Shown here: positions 28,700 to 40,357 of the stretch, one piece after another
How positions within the stretch are numbered: position 1 is the stretch's first letter
Layout: every line of letters begins with the position of its first letter
Made by a program: the position numbers and the translations under genes
Assembly: GCA_030762895.1 (NCBI GenBank)
Contig: CM061066.1
Coordinates: forward strand, 118,142,715 to 118,206,714
Source of the DNA: Sophora flavescens
Lineage: Eukaryota; Streptophyta; Magnoliopsida; Fabales; Fabaceae
Reading direction: 5' to 3'
Length of the DNA: 64,000 nt
Notes under the pieces: generated by a model
The model's input: the letters and a program-made list of their open reading frames with translations, nothing else
The model's database searches: none
What the model was told of the DNA's origin: nothing

Positions 28700-29355
28700 A
28701 GCTTTTATCTTGAAGTGTTTTTTGTAATCGGATCGATTCGAATCGATTTTATAGGTTTCATCATTCGAACCGACAAAAGATAGAGAAGAGTTTACTTAGA
28801 GTTTAATTATGTTAAAGACCAACATATAAAAATGTTTGGGAACTTTTTTGCTATGTTTTATTAACTATCTACTTTATCAATCCTTTATTCACTTCTATGT
28901 TTTTTCCCCCTTGTACTATATACGATGACAGAAAAACACAAACAAGTTTAAGTGGATTTCACGTATAAAGATAAATTTGATTTTATATTTTTTTATGAGA
29001 GAAAAAATTAGAAAAATAAAAGAAAGGATCCAAATTTTTATGCTTATTATATTATATGTCATTAACTCACAAACAAAACATGCATTACCGTAGGATTTGG
29101 AGAAAATTTATTATTTGATACTCATATTTAATATGTTAATTGAGAAATAATCACTTCCGGAAAATCACTTAACTTTTTGAATGGATGTTTGGGTTGAGCT
29201 GGCACGACCCGATTCATCCATGTTTTTCTTCAACAGTTGAAGTTCAAACTCAAACCACGTGTCAAAGGTTGTGTAGCCTTTTGCGTCCATAAAATTTCAT
29301 AAACAAACCCATAAACCCCATCAGTTTATGATCCCATAAAATCAATCAATCACTC
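28700..29355 (+). promoter_or_regulatory. Upstream region of the syntaxin gene with a G-box
   Basis: AT-rich DNA directly before the start codon. A perfect G-box CACGTG at 29256-29261 within CCACGTGTC (an ABRE-like context) sits 95 bp before the ATG. A TATA box could not be fixed with confidence. Confidence 0.4.
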
Positions 29356-29528
29356 ATGAGTTTTCAAGATATTCAAGGTGGTTCCAACCCACCAGCTCGC
29401 CGGAACCAGTCACCGTCGCAGGCCGTGGCTGCCGGAATCTTCCAGATCAACACCGCCGTCGCTACTTTCCGGCGACTCGTCGATTCTGTTGGAACCGTTA
29501 AAGACACTCCCGAGCACCGTCAGAAGCT
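29356..29528 (+). CDS. Syntaxin exon 1
   Basis: Starts ATGAGTTTTCAAGAT; ends KL with donor CT|GTACGT. Confidence 0.9.
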
Positions 29529-32500
29529 GTACGTTAACTTTGTTCTGAAGTTTTTCTTTTTCCTTTTCCTTTTTTTGCTGTGCTTTGTATGACTGTGGTG
29601 TGTGTATGATAATTGATAATTGATAATTGATAGGCATAATACGAGGCAGAAAATATTGCAACTGGTGAAGGATACTTCTGCTAAGCTCAAATCCTTGATC
29701 GAATCTGATCGTGATGCTCATGCCAATGTATGCTTTACCTTTTACTTTTTTCTTCTTTTGATAAAATAGGTTGATGGGTCTTGATTTATTTATTTATATA
29801 TTTCACTTTAGTTTTATATGTTTTCTTTTTCATATTATGCCATCAAAAAGGAATTCATGGAAAGGACTGATATGGAAGACGGAACCTAACTAATGGGACC
29901 GACATGAAAAAAATAGAATGTATTTTCCTTTTCATTGCTCCTTATTTTGGTCTCTCATAGGTTATGGTTTGTCTTTCATGTTAGTCCTAAAATTGATGCT
30001 GTGATGAAGGGATTGACCGAAAGAGCTAGCGCATAATACGAAACATAACGTATAAGAGTAATTGAAAAAAAAACTTATAAAATCAATGTGAAAAAAAAAA
30101 GAAAGAAGGTGCTAGGCAAATCTATCTATTTTGCCTCTTTTTTATTTATATAATTTCATTAATTCGTTTGATGTTTTTTTAAGGGAAAAAAACTAGTAAG
30201 TCAAACTTTTATACACTCTCTAACACAAATTTTTTTGCACAAACTTCTACTAATATTATATGTATTTATTTTTCAAAATATTATTGGATGTGAGTGTAAA
30301 ACTCTTTTATAAATGACAATTTCACTAACAATGCATACATATTTAACTCTTTAATAAACCATCATGTAAATTTAAGGGATTATTATGACTTGTGTTTATA
30401 ATTTCAAGGATTAATATGATTGATGCTTACGATTAGGGACCAAAATATTAATTTCTCCCTAAAATCAGGGTCTAATGTAACTAGTGCATACAGTTTTAGG
30501 AACTGAAATAATGATTACTCTCTTCTTTTTTTCACTACTTGCTGCTTCATGATGAGATACTTTTAATTTAAATTTCCCACGATGTCCCTTGCTCCCTTAC
30601 CTCAGAAAACAGAAGAAAATAAAGTTGTGTTTTTACCTTGTGCAATCGAACCATGTGCTAGTTTCAAGGTTTGCTGAGTTATTCCCGGGAATGTGAACTT
30701 GGGAATAAGATATTCTTACGTTTTATAGGAAAGCCACGATCCCATGTTTGACCTCATTTTCGTTCCCACTGTGAGGATGGGTATGTTATTTTTCCATGGA
30801 TGGGAATGAAAGTAAACTTGCAAAAGATTAAATTATCGGCAAATAACTTTCAGTCCCACATTCTCCCACTTTCTTCCCCATGTTTTTAAAAACATTGCTA
30901 GGAATAATAAATGCTAAACAAACATATTTTATAATTTAGCTAGGAATCACATTCCTAGTCACAACATGACTGGGAATTTCATTCACCAATTAAAATTTTG
31001 GATTGCATAACTTTTACAGGAATTCTTCCTTGTGATGTTTTTTTGGTTTTGCAATTGACTTTTGGCCTTTGTTTGAATTTGGTGCTCCAATTTTTCCTTC
31101 TTTTCCAGTTGTTAGTTAACCCTGTTCTCCTGTTGCTAACCAGGCTAATAAGAAACTTGAAGATGCTAAGCTGGCAAGAGATTTTCAAACCACATTGCAA
31201 GAATTCCAGAAAGTGCAACAGCTTGCTTCTGAGCGCGAATCGACTTACACCCCTGCTGCCCCTTCTTCTTTACCTACAAGGTCAACCATTCTTTGTGCAA
31301 ATAGTTAAAAGATACTTCTATATCAGTTCAAAATCAAATTACACCTACTTTCATAATCTGAATTTCTTTTACCTCATTCTGCCTTCTTTATCTGTTTTTA
31401 ACAAATTTTCAACTCTCCTCCATCATTTGTGTGTTTGAAAACAGCACTGGCTCTGGTGAAGAATCGGTTGAGGTAGAACAGGAAAACCAACCTTTTATAA
31501 GAGAACAGAAGAGGTAAATCTGCAAGTTTTTTTTTGCCTGGGCCATTTGATTTGTATTTAATCTTTATCCATACCATTGGCATTGTCCAATATGCATCTT
31601 TGTAAGGCAGACACATGATTTACTTTTGGCGTATTTCTTTCTCGATTTTAGAAAGATATGAAGAATTATTTTTGATGGTTCAATTTTCTTGACCATGAAA
31701 TAAAACGGCAGGCAAGAGATACTTCTGTTGGATAATGAAATCTCCTTCAATGAGGCCATGATTGAAGAAAGAGATCAGGGTCTTAGAGAGGTAGAAGAGC
31801 AAATTGGACAAGCAAATGAAATATTCAAGGACCTAGCTGTTCTGGTTCATGAGCAGGGGGTAGTTATTGGTAAATAAGATTACCCCTGTGCAGAATGGAA
31901 ATTAAGGGCCTGTTTGGTTTATTTTGAGTTTCCTGTTTTCATTTCACGAATCCAAAGATAATTACAACAAAAATAATTACAAAGTTGTTACTTTGTTTTT
32001 ATTTTGTTTTCATGTTTCTAAAGATTTGTATAAGAAACAATGAAAACAAACAAAAAGATGTTTTCAATATTTCCTGTATAAATTTTGGAAACAGGAAGCA
32101 GAATGAAAACAATGTGATAATTTTATAATTATTTTTGTTGTAATTATTGCTAAAATTAGGAAATGAAAACAGGAAATAAGAAACAAACTAAACATACCCT
32201 AATATAGCTTGCTTCTTGTTGCTACAGCCTTTAACTATTCTTTTCGTTCATATTGTTTGTGTCATTCTGGCAGATGACGTTCAATCAAATATTGATGCTT
32301 CTGCTGGTGCAACTACCCAAGCTAGAGGCCAGCTATCCAAGGCTTCCAAAAGTGTGAAATCCAGAACCTCATGGGTGAGTCATAATGACATACTAATAGG
32401 CTCTAATAAGCAATAATAGTGAAACACAATCAAGATCTGGAGTCTCTCATAATGGAGCAATTTAGCATTATGGACATTATTAGACTATAATACTTTCAAT

Positions 32501-32830
32501 TTCACGTTTGACACTAGCAATTTTCTTTCAGAATGTGATCATTTTTCGTACTCTTAACAAATGGCACTATTTGCACCTTATTCATACACCATATCCTTAT
32601 CTCATGTTAACATCTTCACAAAACTCATTGGCTGCTTATAAAAAATAATGCCAAACTAAACTTTAAAGATGTGCAAGAGTAGTATGCAACTATCTTTTGC
32701 TAGAAGTTTTATTAATCATTCTCATAATATATGACTTACTCATTTTACTTTTCTTACTTTGCAGTCTTGGTGGGTGCTTTTAATTTTTGTGGTGGTGCTG
32801 GTTATCTTACTTCTTATACTCATTATTTAG
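29356..32830 (+). CDS. Vacuolar/prevacuolar syntaxin (Qa-SNARE), SYP22/VAM3 type
   Basis: A Qa-SNARE driving membrane fusion at the prevacuolar compartment and vacuole. Seven exons (29356-29528, 29634-29727, 31144-31280, 31445-31513, 31712-31869, 32274-32374, 32765-32830) splice with GT-AG and matching phase to 798 nt, 265 aa, close to the 268 aa of Arabidopsis SYP22. It starts MSFQDIQGGSN, the conserved plant SYP2 N-terminus. The Habc helices span about residues 25-130 (AAGIFQINTAVATFRRLV, KLARDFQTTLQEFQKVQQ). The SNARE helix, about 175-235, has the zero-layer glutamine at Q206 in VHEQG. A C-terminal anchor occupies residues 245-265 (SWWVLLIFVVVLVILLLILI). No damage. A MITE lies in intron 5. 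SYP2 paralogues are similar, so the exact member is not settled. Confidence 0.93.
29634..29727 (+). CDS. Syntaxin exon 2
   Basis: Acceptor GATAG|GCATAA, donor CCAAT|GTATGC. Encodes HNTRQKILQLVKDTSAKLKS. Confidence 0.88.
29728..31143 (+). other. Syntaxin intron 2
   Basis: 1.4 kb of AT-rich intron DNA. No element with clear ends recognised. Confidence 0.5.
31144..31280 (+). CDS. Syntaxin exon 3
   Basis: Acceptor AACCAG|GCTAAT, donor ACAAG|GTCAAC. Encodes NKKLEDAKLARDFQTTLQEF and ESTYTPAAPSSLPT. Preceded by a 1.4-kb intron with no recognised element. Confidence 0.88.
31445..31513 (+). CDS. Syntaxin exon 4
   Basis: Acceptor AAAACAG|CACTGG, donor AAGAG|GTAAAT. Encodes TGSGEESVEVEQENQPFIRE, the acidic linker before the SNARE helix. 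Confidence 0.85.
31712..31869 (+). CDS. Syntaxin exon 5 (SNARE core)
   Basis: Acceptor CGGCAG|GCAAGA, donor TTATTG|GTAAAT. Encodes EEQIGQANEIFKDLAVLVHE with the conserved glutamine Q206 immediately after. Confidence 0.9.
31906..32199. mobile_element. Harbinger-like MITE in syntaxin intron 5
   Basis: 294 bp with ends GGGCCTGTTTGGTTTATTTT and AACAAACTAAACATACCC, flanked by TAA (31903-31905, 32200-32202). The body carries GTTTTCATTT/AAATGAAAAC in inverse positions. Same family look as 537-791. Confidence 0.7.
32274..32374 (+). CDS. Syntaxin exon 6
   Basis: Acceptor GGCAG|ATGACG, donor ATGG|GTGAGT. Encodes the end of the SNARE helix (DDVQSNIDASAGATTQARG) and a basic linker. Confidence 0.88.
32765..32830 (+). 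CDS. Syntaxin exon 7 (membrane anchor)
   Basis: Acceptor TTTGCAG|TCTTGG, stop TAG at 32828-32830. Encodes one 21-residue hydrophobic helix. Confidence 0.88.
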   Translation, partial: SWWVLLIFVVVLVILLLILII

Positions 32831-33350
32831 TGTGCAATTGAGCTGGGCAGACCTTTTATTCCCTCCTTATTTTTTCTGAGATTGATTTAAATTTGATGAA
32901 TCTTCTCATATATTCCAAGAGTGTTTGTTATGGTGTGAAGAGTGTCTTGAACCAAAAGAAATGTGTCAAGAGTGTACCGCGGCCTTCCACATGCAGCAGT
33001 TTGATATCTTAACTTAGCATTAGCAGCTGGAAGTTGGAAAAAGTGACTGTAGGTAAAACGATTTTAAGAAAAAGCTGTCCTGTATTTGTAATTAGATTTG
33101 TAATAGAATTTGCAGTTACTGTTGAGTGCTGATTGGTTAATTCACAAGTCATGTGAAACAAATTGCCATTTGCTTTCTTAATGCCAACTTCTTGTGAGTA
33201 TTCTGACATCCATCCGGCTTTGCATGGTGTAATATGATTCTCCCCTCCGCTCCTACATATTTGTTTGGCATGGAATTCAAGTAATCCAACATAGAATCCT
33301 GTTTTTGTAATAACAGTTGATCGGTTAAAAGATGGTTTTGGTGCATTTAG
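32831..33350 (+). other. Syntaxin 3' untranslated and downstream region
   Basis: Follows the stop codon; contains AT-rich stretches suited to polyadenylation, e.g. ATTTGTAATAGAATTTGCAG near 33096. No gene. Confidence 0.4.
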
Positions 33351-34642
33351 CTTATGTCTGCTTTTAAGTTGGTCCCTATATTTAAAACCATTTTTAAATG
33401 AGCTATTCTAATTGTAAACGATTTCAAATCAGTCTTTTTGCAGTTAGAAGAATCACAAGGTTTATCCTACATGGTTAATGAAAGTTGACCTACCCTTTTA
33501 TAGTTGTGATGTAAGTTAATTGTTTGTCATATAGGATAAATCTTAATGGCATTGTAATTTTTTTTAATGATACGGATTATATTTAAAACATTTTCATGGA
33601 TTAACTTTAAAACGGATCTAAACTGTATGGACAAAAGTTATACTATAATGAAAATGATTATCACCTTAAATAAGAGGATTGTGCAACTTATAGTATATTC
33701 TTTCTATTCCTTTCGTTTATGAGGGTACCGTTATTTGTTATGATATCAGTGGAAGAAAAGGGTGAATTGCAAAAAAAAGGTAAAATAAGTCACAAGAGAT
33801 AGACCACCCTAGCGAGGAAATGGGGACAAAATTAGTTACAACTAATGAACATATATATTAGAATGGAATGTAAATGAAAAAAAAAAAAAAAAATCATTGA
33901 CTGGTGATTGCATATTGCATTAGTGTCTGATTTCACTTCGAATCTCTAGCGATTAAGGTTCACTTTAGGCGATGGATTTCTAGCAATGGTGGCAACTTGG
34001 CGCTTGCAAGGCGAGGTTGGTGGCTGTGGAGGAAAGGGTAGCGGTGGCTATACTGATGGTCACAATGATGCGAGGTGAGAGTGTTGAGGAAGAAGTGAGG
34101 TAAAGATTGTTTTGTAAATAAAAATAAAACTAATTTATAGATAAGTTATAATCTCAACCATTGATCTACTTGTTAATGGTTAATGTTTAAGGTGTATCAT
34201 ATTCCTTTGGAGAAACATATTAGACAGTACCTTAAATCATATAGTTTTTTCTTTTCTCTGAAAATCCACGGTATTCGAAAGATCCATTTAAGGGGGTAAG
34301 GCTCTCCTAGCATCTATTTTTTTCATTCACAGGACTCCAACACGAGATTTTGCTTAAGAAGAACCAAGTTCCGTGCAACTTAGACTAACAAGCGTTGGTC
34401 TTAGATCATATAGTTTATGTATTTTAAGTTTCTACTTTGAAAAAGAAATTATTGATAAGCATATTTTCCGAGCATTGCAATATAGCATGCATGACAAATG
34501 CCACACAAAATGCATATGATGTAGCATTCGGGGGAATCAGATATATCCGAATGCTTTCCACATCATATCGGGCGGTCGAGTGCTTTCCATATTTTCATCA
34601 TCTAGAAACTAAACAGAAACAAGAGGAAAACTGCTGGGAAAA
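33351..34642. other. Intergenic DNA
   Basis: No coding region recognised; an A15 run near 33880. Nothing else with clear ends. Confidence 0.5.
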
Positions 34643-34858
34643 AAATTGATATTTGGTTTATTTTCTATTTTTATTTTAAATTTATATATTTTCACTTTTA
34701 ATTACAAAAATGTCACCATTTTGCACCATTTTCTTCACAAAATATAATAAATAAATAAAAAACTTATTTGCACCATTTTCTTCACAAGATTGAAAACAGG
34801 AGAGTGAAAACATAAATTGAAAATACAAACAGAAACGAACCAAACACCTTAGTACCCA
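34643..34858. mobile_element. Degenerate MITE of the TTTGGTTT/AAACCAAA type
   Basis: Left end TATTTGGTTTATTTTC, right end CGAACCAAACACCTTA, with inner TTTTCACTTTT/GAGTGAAAAC. It holds a direct repeat TTTGCACCATTTTCTTCACA (34721, 34766). It resembles 537-791 and 31906-32199. Confidence 0.45.
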
Positions 34859-36104
34859 TAACAGCAATTTCAGCTGCTAGTACCATATTGCTCTAAAGAA
34901 TCTGTGTGTTTTGAAGGAAAAACAATTTCCATGCTTGGGATCTATATTATATATGGCCAGCTGGTCAAAGAAATAAATATACAGCGGGATACATATCCCT
35001 GAAAAAGAAAAAATTGCATTTCCCGTGCTATAATGGGAGATTGAAAATATGACCGAAGCTGGAAAAGAGGCAGAGTTATTGTACATTCCTTCGAAAATCG
35101 AAATGATTATGATAGCTTGTTTATAAAAAAAAAAAAAAAACAGAAAAAAATGGCCAATTTACCCTGTGGATTAATCAAATGGAACATCAAGGGCAAACAC
35201 TGAACATAACAAGGCCTGAGGCCTAGTGATTGTCATCTCCATGCTCAGCAGCTCAAGCCAAGATGTCTTTATCTATAATGACAAATTGTACAACAACTTA
35301 TTTTTCTATCGTGTAAAGCATGCATGATCAGATAATTCAAAATTTCAAACTTATTTTCTTTTGAGACTGTAACGATGATAAAGTGAATCATAGGATACCC
35401 TGTACAACATAAATTCTGTGAGACATTGCCATGCCAACACATTGATACAGTGCAGAGTGCAGACAAAGAACTTCAGTAAATTACATGCTATGCCTCCAAA
35501 ACAGCATCAGGAATAAACGAGGGGAAGGGGGAGCAGAAAGGACCTACTTATATAAAACCATTCGTGTGCCTTTGCCTGACTCACGCTTTTGGTAGAGTTA
35601 TTTCAGAACATGGTTTCAAAGCTTGTATGACCAACTCCAAGTCGTCTAAATTTCGACCTTTGCTGCCCTATTCCTCCAATAAAAAGCTGAATTTTATCTC
35701 AAGCCCAAAGGGCTCTTGCATGAGGGGACATGTGAAATATATAAAACCATTCGTGTGTCTTTACCTATCATCTTAAGCTTTTAGGAGTTAGTTCATGACA
35801 CAGCCTTAGCCTCAACAAAATCATCAGTATCAGGTTCTCAATAAAGTCTCTAGAAAGTAGAAACAAAAGGAAGAACATGCAACCTGAGCACCCGTAAAAG
35901 AATAGGATCAGTTACCCCAGCTGAAGGGGTAGTTGAAGATCATAGAGTGTAGCTACCAGATATAATTTCCAGGGGATTTGCAGGCTATTTTTCAGAGGCA
36001 AACACTTCAAAATCAACAATTCATCAAGACGATCAAACATAGAATCCCTATGTAAACGTTAGATTATGTAACAAGTCATCTTGCAGCACCACTAGCCTAT
36101 GTGA
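34859..36104. other. Intergenic DNA with dispersed-repeat copies
   Basis: The phrase TATAAAACCATTCGTGTG occurs at about 35552 and 35740, followed by CTTAAGCTTTTAGGAG, shared with 25530 and 23640. No gene recognised. Confidence 0.4.
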
Positions 36105-36113
36105 TCTTTATAT

Positions 36114-36709
36114 GGGTCTTTGATCAAAATGGGGTCCTTTTAGAAACTTATTACCAGTTTAGGGTCCTTTTGAAACAAATTACCAATGGGGGGTCCTTTT
36201 TGACACGATGGCATATTTTATTTTATTTTCTTTCTGATAGGTCAAAGGCGCCAGTCAAAGTGGCACCTTCAAAGGCGCCACTTTCACTAGCGCCTCCCAT
36301 ATTTAAAAAATAAATAAAAAATTTGTCCCATGCACCCCTTTCCCATCCCATCCCATCCCACCCAATTAATTAAACCCCTCCCCCAACGCCATTAAATAAG
36401 TTTTTACTGTTAATCACCATTAAATAATCACTAATTATTACTTATTTAATGGCATTGGGGGGAGGGGTTTAATTAATTGGGTGGGGTGGGGTGGGGTGGG
36501 GTGGGGGATGGGAAAGGGGCGCAGGGGACAATTTTTTTTTTTATTTAAATATGGGAGGTGTCACTCTGACTGGTGCCTTTGACCTGTCAGAAAGAAATAA
36601 AATAAAATATGCCATCGTGTCAAAAAGAACCTCCCACTGGTAATTTGTTTCAAAAGGGTCCTAAACTGGTAATAAGTTTCTAAAAGGACCCTATTTTGGT
36701 CAAAGACCC
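36114..36709. mobile_element. 596-bp foldback element (Mutator-like), GGCGCC type
   Basis: Long inverted arms: left GGGTCTTTGATCAAAATGGG and right CCTATTTTGGTCAAAGACCC are inverses over more than 45 bp with few changes. The flanks TCTTTATAT (36105-36113) and TCTTTTATAT (36710-36719) are a 9-10 bp duplication. Inside, CAAAGGCGCCAGTC and GGTGGGG/CCCATCCC runs pair across an AT-rich centre. No ORF. Confidence 0.75.
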
Positions 36710-36719
36710 TCTTTTATAT

Positions 36720-37295
36720 GATACTATCTCCTAACTTAACTATTATACTGAATCACACCCATAACACCTGCCTCTTTTCAAAATGCCGAAGCAACCACCG
36801 GACGCTAGATTCGTTAGTACACAATTTTCTGCTGAAATTCATGAAAAGGATAGTGTTAATTTACCCAACAAATAATATACCATACAGGCTCAACCTGGAC
36901 TCTAGTGCATAACTTTTTAGGCATTCTGAGACTGTACAATTTGATGTTTAATTGATAATAGTGCACCAACACGTAGCACATCATATCTTTTCCCCCCATG
37001 AGAGCACAGGAAAATCTAAATTCTCATGACAGGAAGTGTTAGACACAGGAAAGAATCTAGTCATCAGCAGATTTCACTGTCACATATCAATATATTTAAA
37101 AGCCTCAAAATGCCAAACTGGAAGCATTTCTGGCGTGCACGATAATCCGTCTATAATAATAAGCAATGAAATGAGAGAAAGAGCATCACCAGAAGCACTT
37201 TAAGCCTAAAATAAAAGCAAGTGAAATCATATCTTACACGAGAACATGCACTACACCAAAATCGTAATCAAGTCCTTAATTTATCAATCATAACA
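36720..37295. other. Intergenic DNA
   Basis: No feature recognised. Confidence 0.5.
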
Positions 37296-37558
37296 GGTTT
37301 TAAATTGTAATTGCGGTTACGATTGTGTTTACCATAATTGCAGGAAAATGCGACTGATACGCCAGCAATGGCTGTCACGTGCAGTTGTGGAGGCGGTCAC
37401 ATATAGTTGTGGAGGCTAGCAAAACCTGAATACTGCAGCCTCAAAAGCGGTTGCTGTTAAGGTTGCGTTTACCACAATTGCAGAAAAATGCGACTGATGT
37501 AACAACAATTGCGGTTGTGAAGGCTAGCAAAGCCTCAATATTGCAGCAATTTGAAACC
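37296..37558. mobile_element. 263-bp MITE with GGTTTTAAATTG ends and internal duplication
   Basis: The left end GGTTTTAAATTGTAATTGCGG and right end GCAATTTGAAACC are inverse. The inside repeats the phrase AAAATGCGACTGAT ... GGCTAGCAAA twice. A relative of 25315-25474. Confidence 0.55.
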
Positions 37559-37862
37559 TTAAGGATTTAAAAAAATAAAAAAGAAAGAAAAAGCTCCAAA
37601 CAAAGGATTCATCATCATGATATCTATCTTTTGGGAATATTCAAAGTAGTAACAAAACTTAAAGCAGGCCAAATCAGTAACAGATCTCATTGAATAGGCA
37701 TTTGTTGTATTCACAAAGTCGCTACATTGTAACCAGATTTCAAACATACTGTAACCAACTCTGCTCATAATCATAGATATCCCTACCACAAGAGTCACAC
37801 TACTACAAATCAAAAAGTCTAAGGATTGAATAAAAAGTAAAGAAAGGAAGAGAGTGAAAGAT

Positions 37863-38801
37863 TCAAGCCTGTGTGCCAGCCAATGCTTTCATCTGAATAT
37901 GACTATTATGATTAGCGTCCGTAGGAGAAGAAACGGTAGGCAATGCCTCATAGGATCCCAACCTCTTCACACCACCAACGCTCTTGGCAACAACACCATA
38001 AGTAATCAACACGATCAAAATCACAAACATGACATGCACCAAGAACGCGAGATCCAGGATCGCGATCGCCCTGAACTTCGACTCCTCGAGATCGCACCTG
38101 GTGGAGCCCTCGACGCCGTTGACGACGTCGAGGAGGCGGTGACATCCCTCGGGGATGAAGGCGTCGGCGTAGAGGGAGAGCCCGGTCTGGAGCTCCCACA
38201 GTCCGCGGAGGCAGACCGCGGCGCCGAGGGAGATGTCGGCGGGGAAGAGGCGGGGGAGGCAGGCGAGGAGGAGGCAGAGGAGGGAGGAGAGGGCGGAGAT
38301 GGAGGAGGCGAGGGAGTCGCATTTGGCTTCGAGGTCGGAGGTCTGGACGGCGGCCTTGGAGGAGGAGAGGGAGGAGTGGAGGAAGAAGAGGGCGGAGGCG
38401 AGGGCGTGGAGGAGGTCGGGAGGGAGGGGGAGGAGGGAAGGGTGGGAGTCGGAGAGGAGGAGGGAGAGGGAGAGGAGGAGGAAGAGGAAGAGGAGGGAGG
38501 CGGATTGGAGGGAGGTGAGGTGGTGGACTGGGGTGTGGCCTTTGAGGAGAGGGTCGGAATCGGTGGAGATTATGAGTTGGTGGATGATGGCGATGATGAG
38601 GGAGAGGATGATGAAGTAGAGCTGGAGGTGGCGGAGGAGGCGGTGGTTGGTGGGGGAGGAGGAAGGGGGGAATGGGTGGAAGAGTTTGGCGGAGTAAGTG
38701 TGGGGGGATTTGAGGTAGTTGCGGGTGGTGGAAACGATGTGGTAGAGGCCGAGGGAGATGAGGGTTGAGGATGATAGGACGTGGTACAGAATGGAGGCCA
38801 T
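37863..38801 (-). CDS. TMEM45 / DUF716-family multi-pass membrane protein
   Basis: An intronless gene for a membrane protein of the DUF716 (TMEM45-like) family, whose biochemical role is not established; plant members have been described as virus-response proteins. The reading is open from 38912. I chose the ATG at 38799-38801 because MASILYHVLSSSTLISLGLY is the usual start of plant members; the upstream 37 codons are proline/serine-rich and probably untranslated. 312 aa. Several hydrophobic segments are visible (near residues 3-22, 59-78, 95-115, 125-140, 165-182, 245-272). The family signature RGLWELQTGLSLY lies at about 200, followed by AFIPEGCHRL. The C-terminal tail is polar. No stops or shifts. 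A strong TC-rich codon bias on the sense strand makes long open antisense frames. Confidence 0.88.
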   Translation of the reverse strand: MASILYHVLSSSTLISLGLYHIVSTTRNYLKSPHTYSAKLFHPFPPSSSPTNHRLLRHLQLYFIILSLIIAIIHQLIISTDSDPLLKGHTPVHHLTSLQSASLLFLFLLLSLSLLLSDSHPSLLPLPPDLLHALASALFFLHSSLSSSKAAVQTSDLEAKCDSLASSISALSSLLCLLLACLPRLFPADISLGAAVCLRGLWELQTGLSLYADAFIPEGCHRLLDVVNGVEGSTRCDLEESKFRAIAILDLAFLVHVMFVILIVLITYGVVAKSVGGVKRLGSYEALPTVSSPTDANHNSHIQMKALAGTQA

Positions 38802-40136
38802 TGAGTTTGATTTGATTGTGTTGTTGGGGTTTGGTGATGGTGATGGGGATGGATGGTAGCTACCACTAGGTCTAGGAATAACAATGATTGTTCGTTCTTT
38901 ATTGTTTTTCAATTGCAGCTGCTCTGTCTGGTTCAGGATCTTGATCTGGAATTCTTGCTGCTCACTTTGAATTTAGAATTTGGGACACAGTCACACACAG
39001 ACCTTAACTTCGCCACTTCACTGATCTTAAAATATAAATATAAATAATCATTAAATATATTGTATAATGATCGCTATGACCTTTTCCTTTCTTTTCTCAC
39101 TTTATTATCTTTCCATTTCCTTTTCTTTATTTATTTTTTGACGTCTTTAAAGGCAATATATTTTTCGTTTCATTGATTGACATTCAAAAAGTTATTATTA
39201 TGGAAAAAAAAAATTGTACGAATGGGCAAAAGATTAACAAATATTAACTAAAAAGGAGTATTGAAGGTACATATCGTATTTTTTTTATTTAAATAAGTGG
39301 GATTTTTATATAGATCTGATTTTTCTTTTATGTTTTTCATTGTTTTCGTTGTCTGCATGCGGCGATGTTTTGTTCGTCGTCTTGTTGCGGCGTCGTTTGA
39401 TTTCCTGTCTTGTTGCGGTGTTCGTTTGGTTCAGATTACTATATCAGCTTCGATCCATAACAGATTCAATCAAGACTTGGGCGTCAACGTTACAGATCCA
39501 GAGGCATGGGTACTCTGGTCACATTGATTTTGTCACATTTGTAGGCATTTTGCCGTGTTATGCTATTAACATGGGTGTTGTGAGTTTGTTCACAGATTCG
39601 CCCTTTTCGGTTTTTAGCGATGTTGAATTTGTGTTGTTTTCGATGTATTTTACCAATTTGAATGAATGAATATCTTTTTTAGCCAAAAAAATGTCCATAT
39701 AGTAAAAATAAGGTTAGTCAATTTTAGATGTAAAAAAATAAGGATGTGTTCAAATATCATAACTCTTAATATTAGGAAGAAAAAAATAAAAAGGAAGGAC
39801 AATGGTTGCAAGAAGTTGAATTGTGATTTAGATTCCCCCGCATTCATGCATTTACGAAGTCACAAGATACAAAATTGAATCAATACTATTTTATTTTTTG
39901 ATTTTTTTTAATGCACATTCAAATACATCTAAGGATATGAATGTGTGAATACGTATAAAATAATGAATGCAGGATACATATCCGTTGAATTGAGGTGTTA
40001 TTGTTATGGGTTGTTGGTTCTTGATGCAGCAGAGCAGATGCAGGCTACAACAACCCTATTAGCCGACCCAAGCAGAGAGAGGCATGTTTCACGAAAATGG
40101 TTTTTACTAATCAACTCTATCCATCTGTAAGCCTAC
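38802..40136 (-). other. Upstream region of the DUF716 gene
   Basis: Contains the presumed 5' leader and promoter. TATA-like TATTTATATTTATATTTTAAG words on the minus strand lie near 39030-39050. No protein-coding gene recognised further up. Confidence 0.4.
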
Positions 40137-40357
40137 GTTTGGTTCCAGAGAAAAAGGAGAGATGGAAGTAGGGAAGATGGAAGTTAGAGGAGAAAAGCAA
40201 TTTTCACTAGTTTGGGAGAGAAGATAATTAGGGGAAGAGAGAGTAAATAGGCTGTGGACCCCACAATTTTTTTTTCTCTCCACTTCAGGAGAGATTCTTG
40301 AGAGAAAAGTACAAATTTGTATCATTCTACCAATTTTACCCTTGTGTTTTCTTCCAA
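40137..40357. other. Sequence replacing the missing Ogre pol and 3' LTR
   Basis: The Ogre protease reading stops making sense at about 40357 (after GEI). The 220 bp that follow are purine-rich (GGAGAGATGGAAG words) and begin at the far side CGTTTGGTTCCAGAG, similar to a MITE end. It marks the truncation point. Confidence 0.4.

Noticed and set aside
37854..38768. Long plus-strand reading (304 codons, glycine/glutamate-rich) opposite the DUF716 gene
   Set aside because: It is the antisense shadow of a serine/leucine-rich gene with TC-biased codons; its composition is low complexity and it has no homology-like motif, whereas the minus strand has the family signature.
39297..39669. Overlapping plus-strand readings of 76 and 109 codons
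   Set aside because: Leucine/valine-rich low-complexity frames in AT-rich DNA with no motif or splice context.
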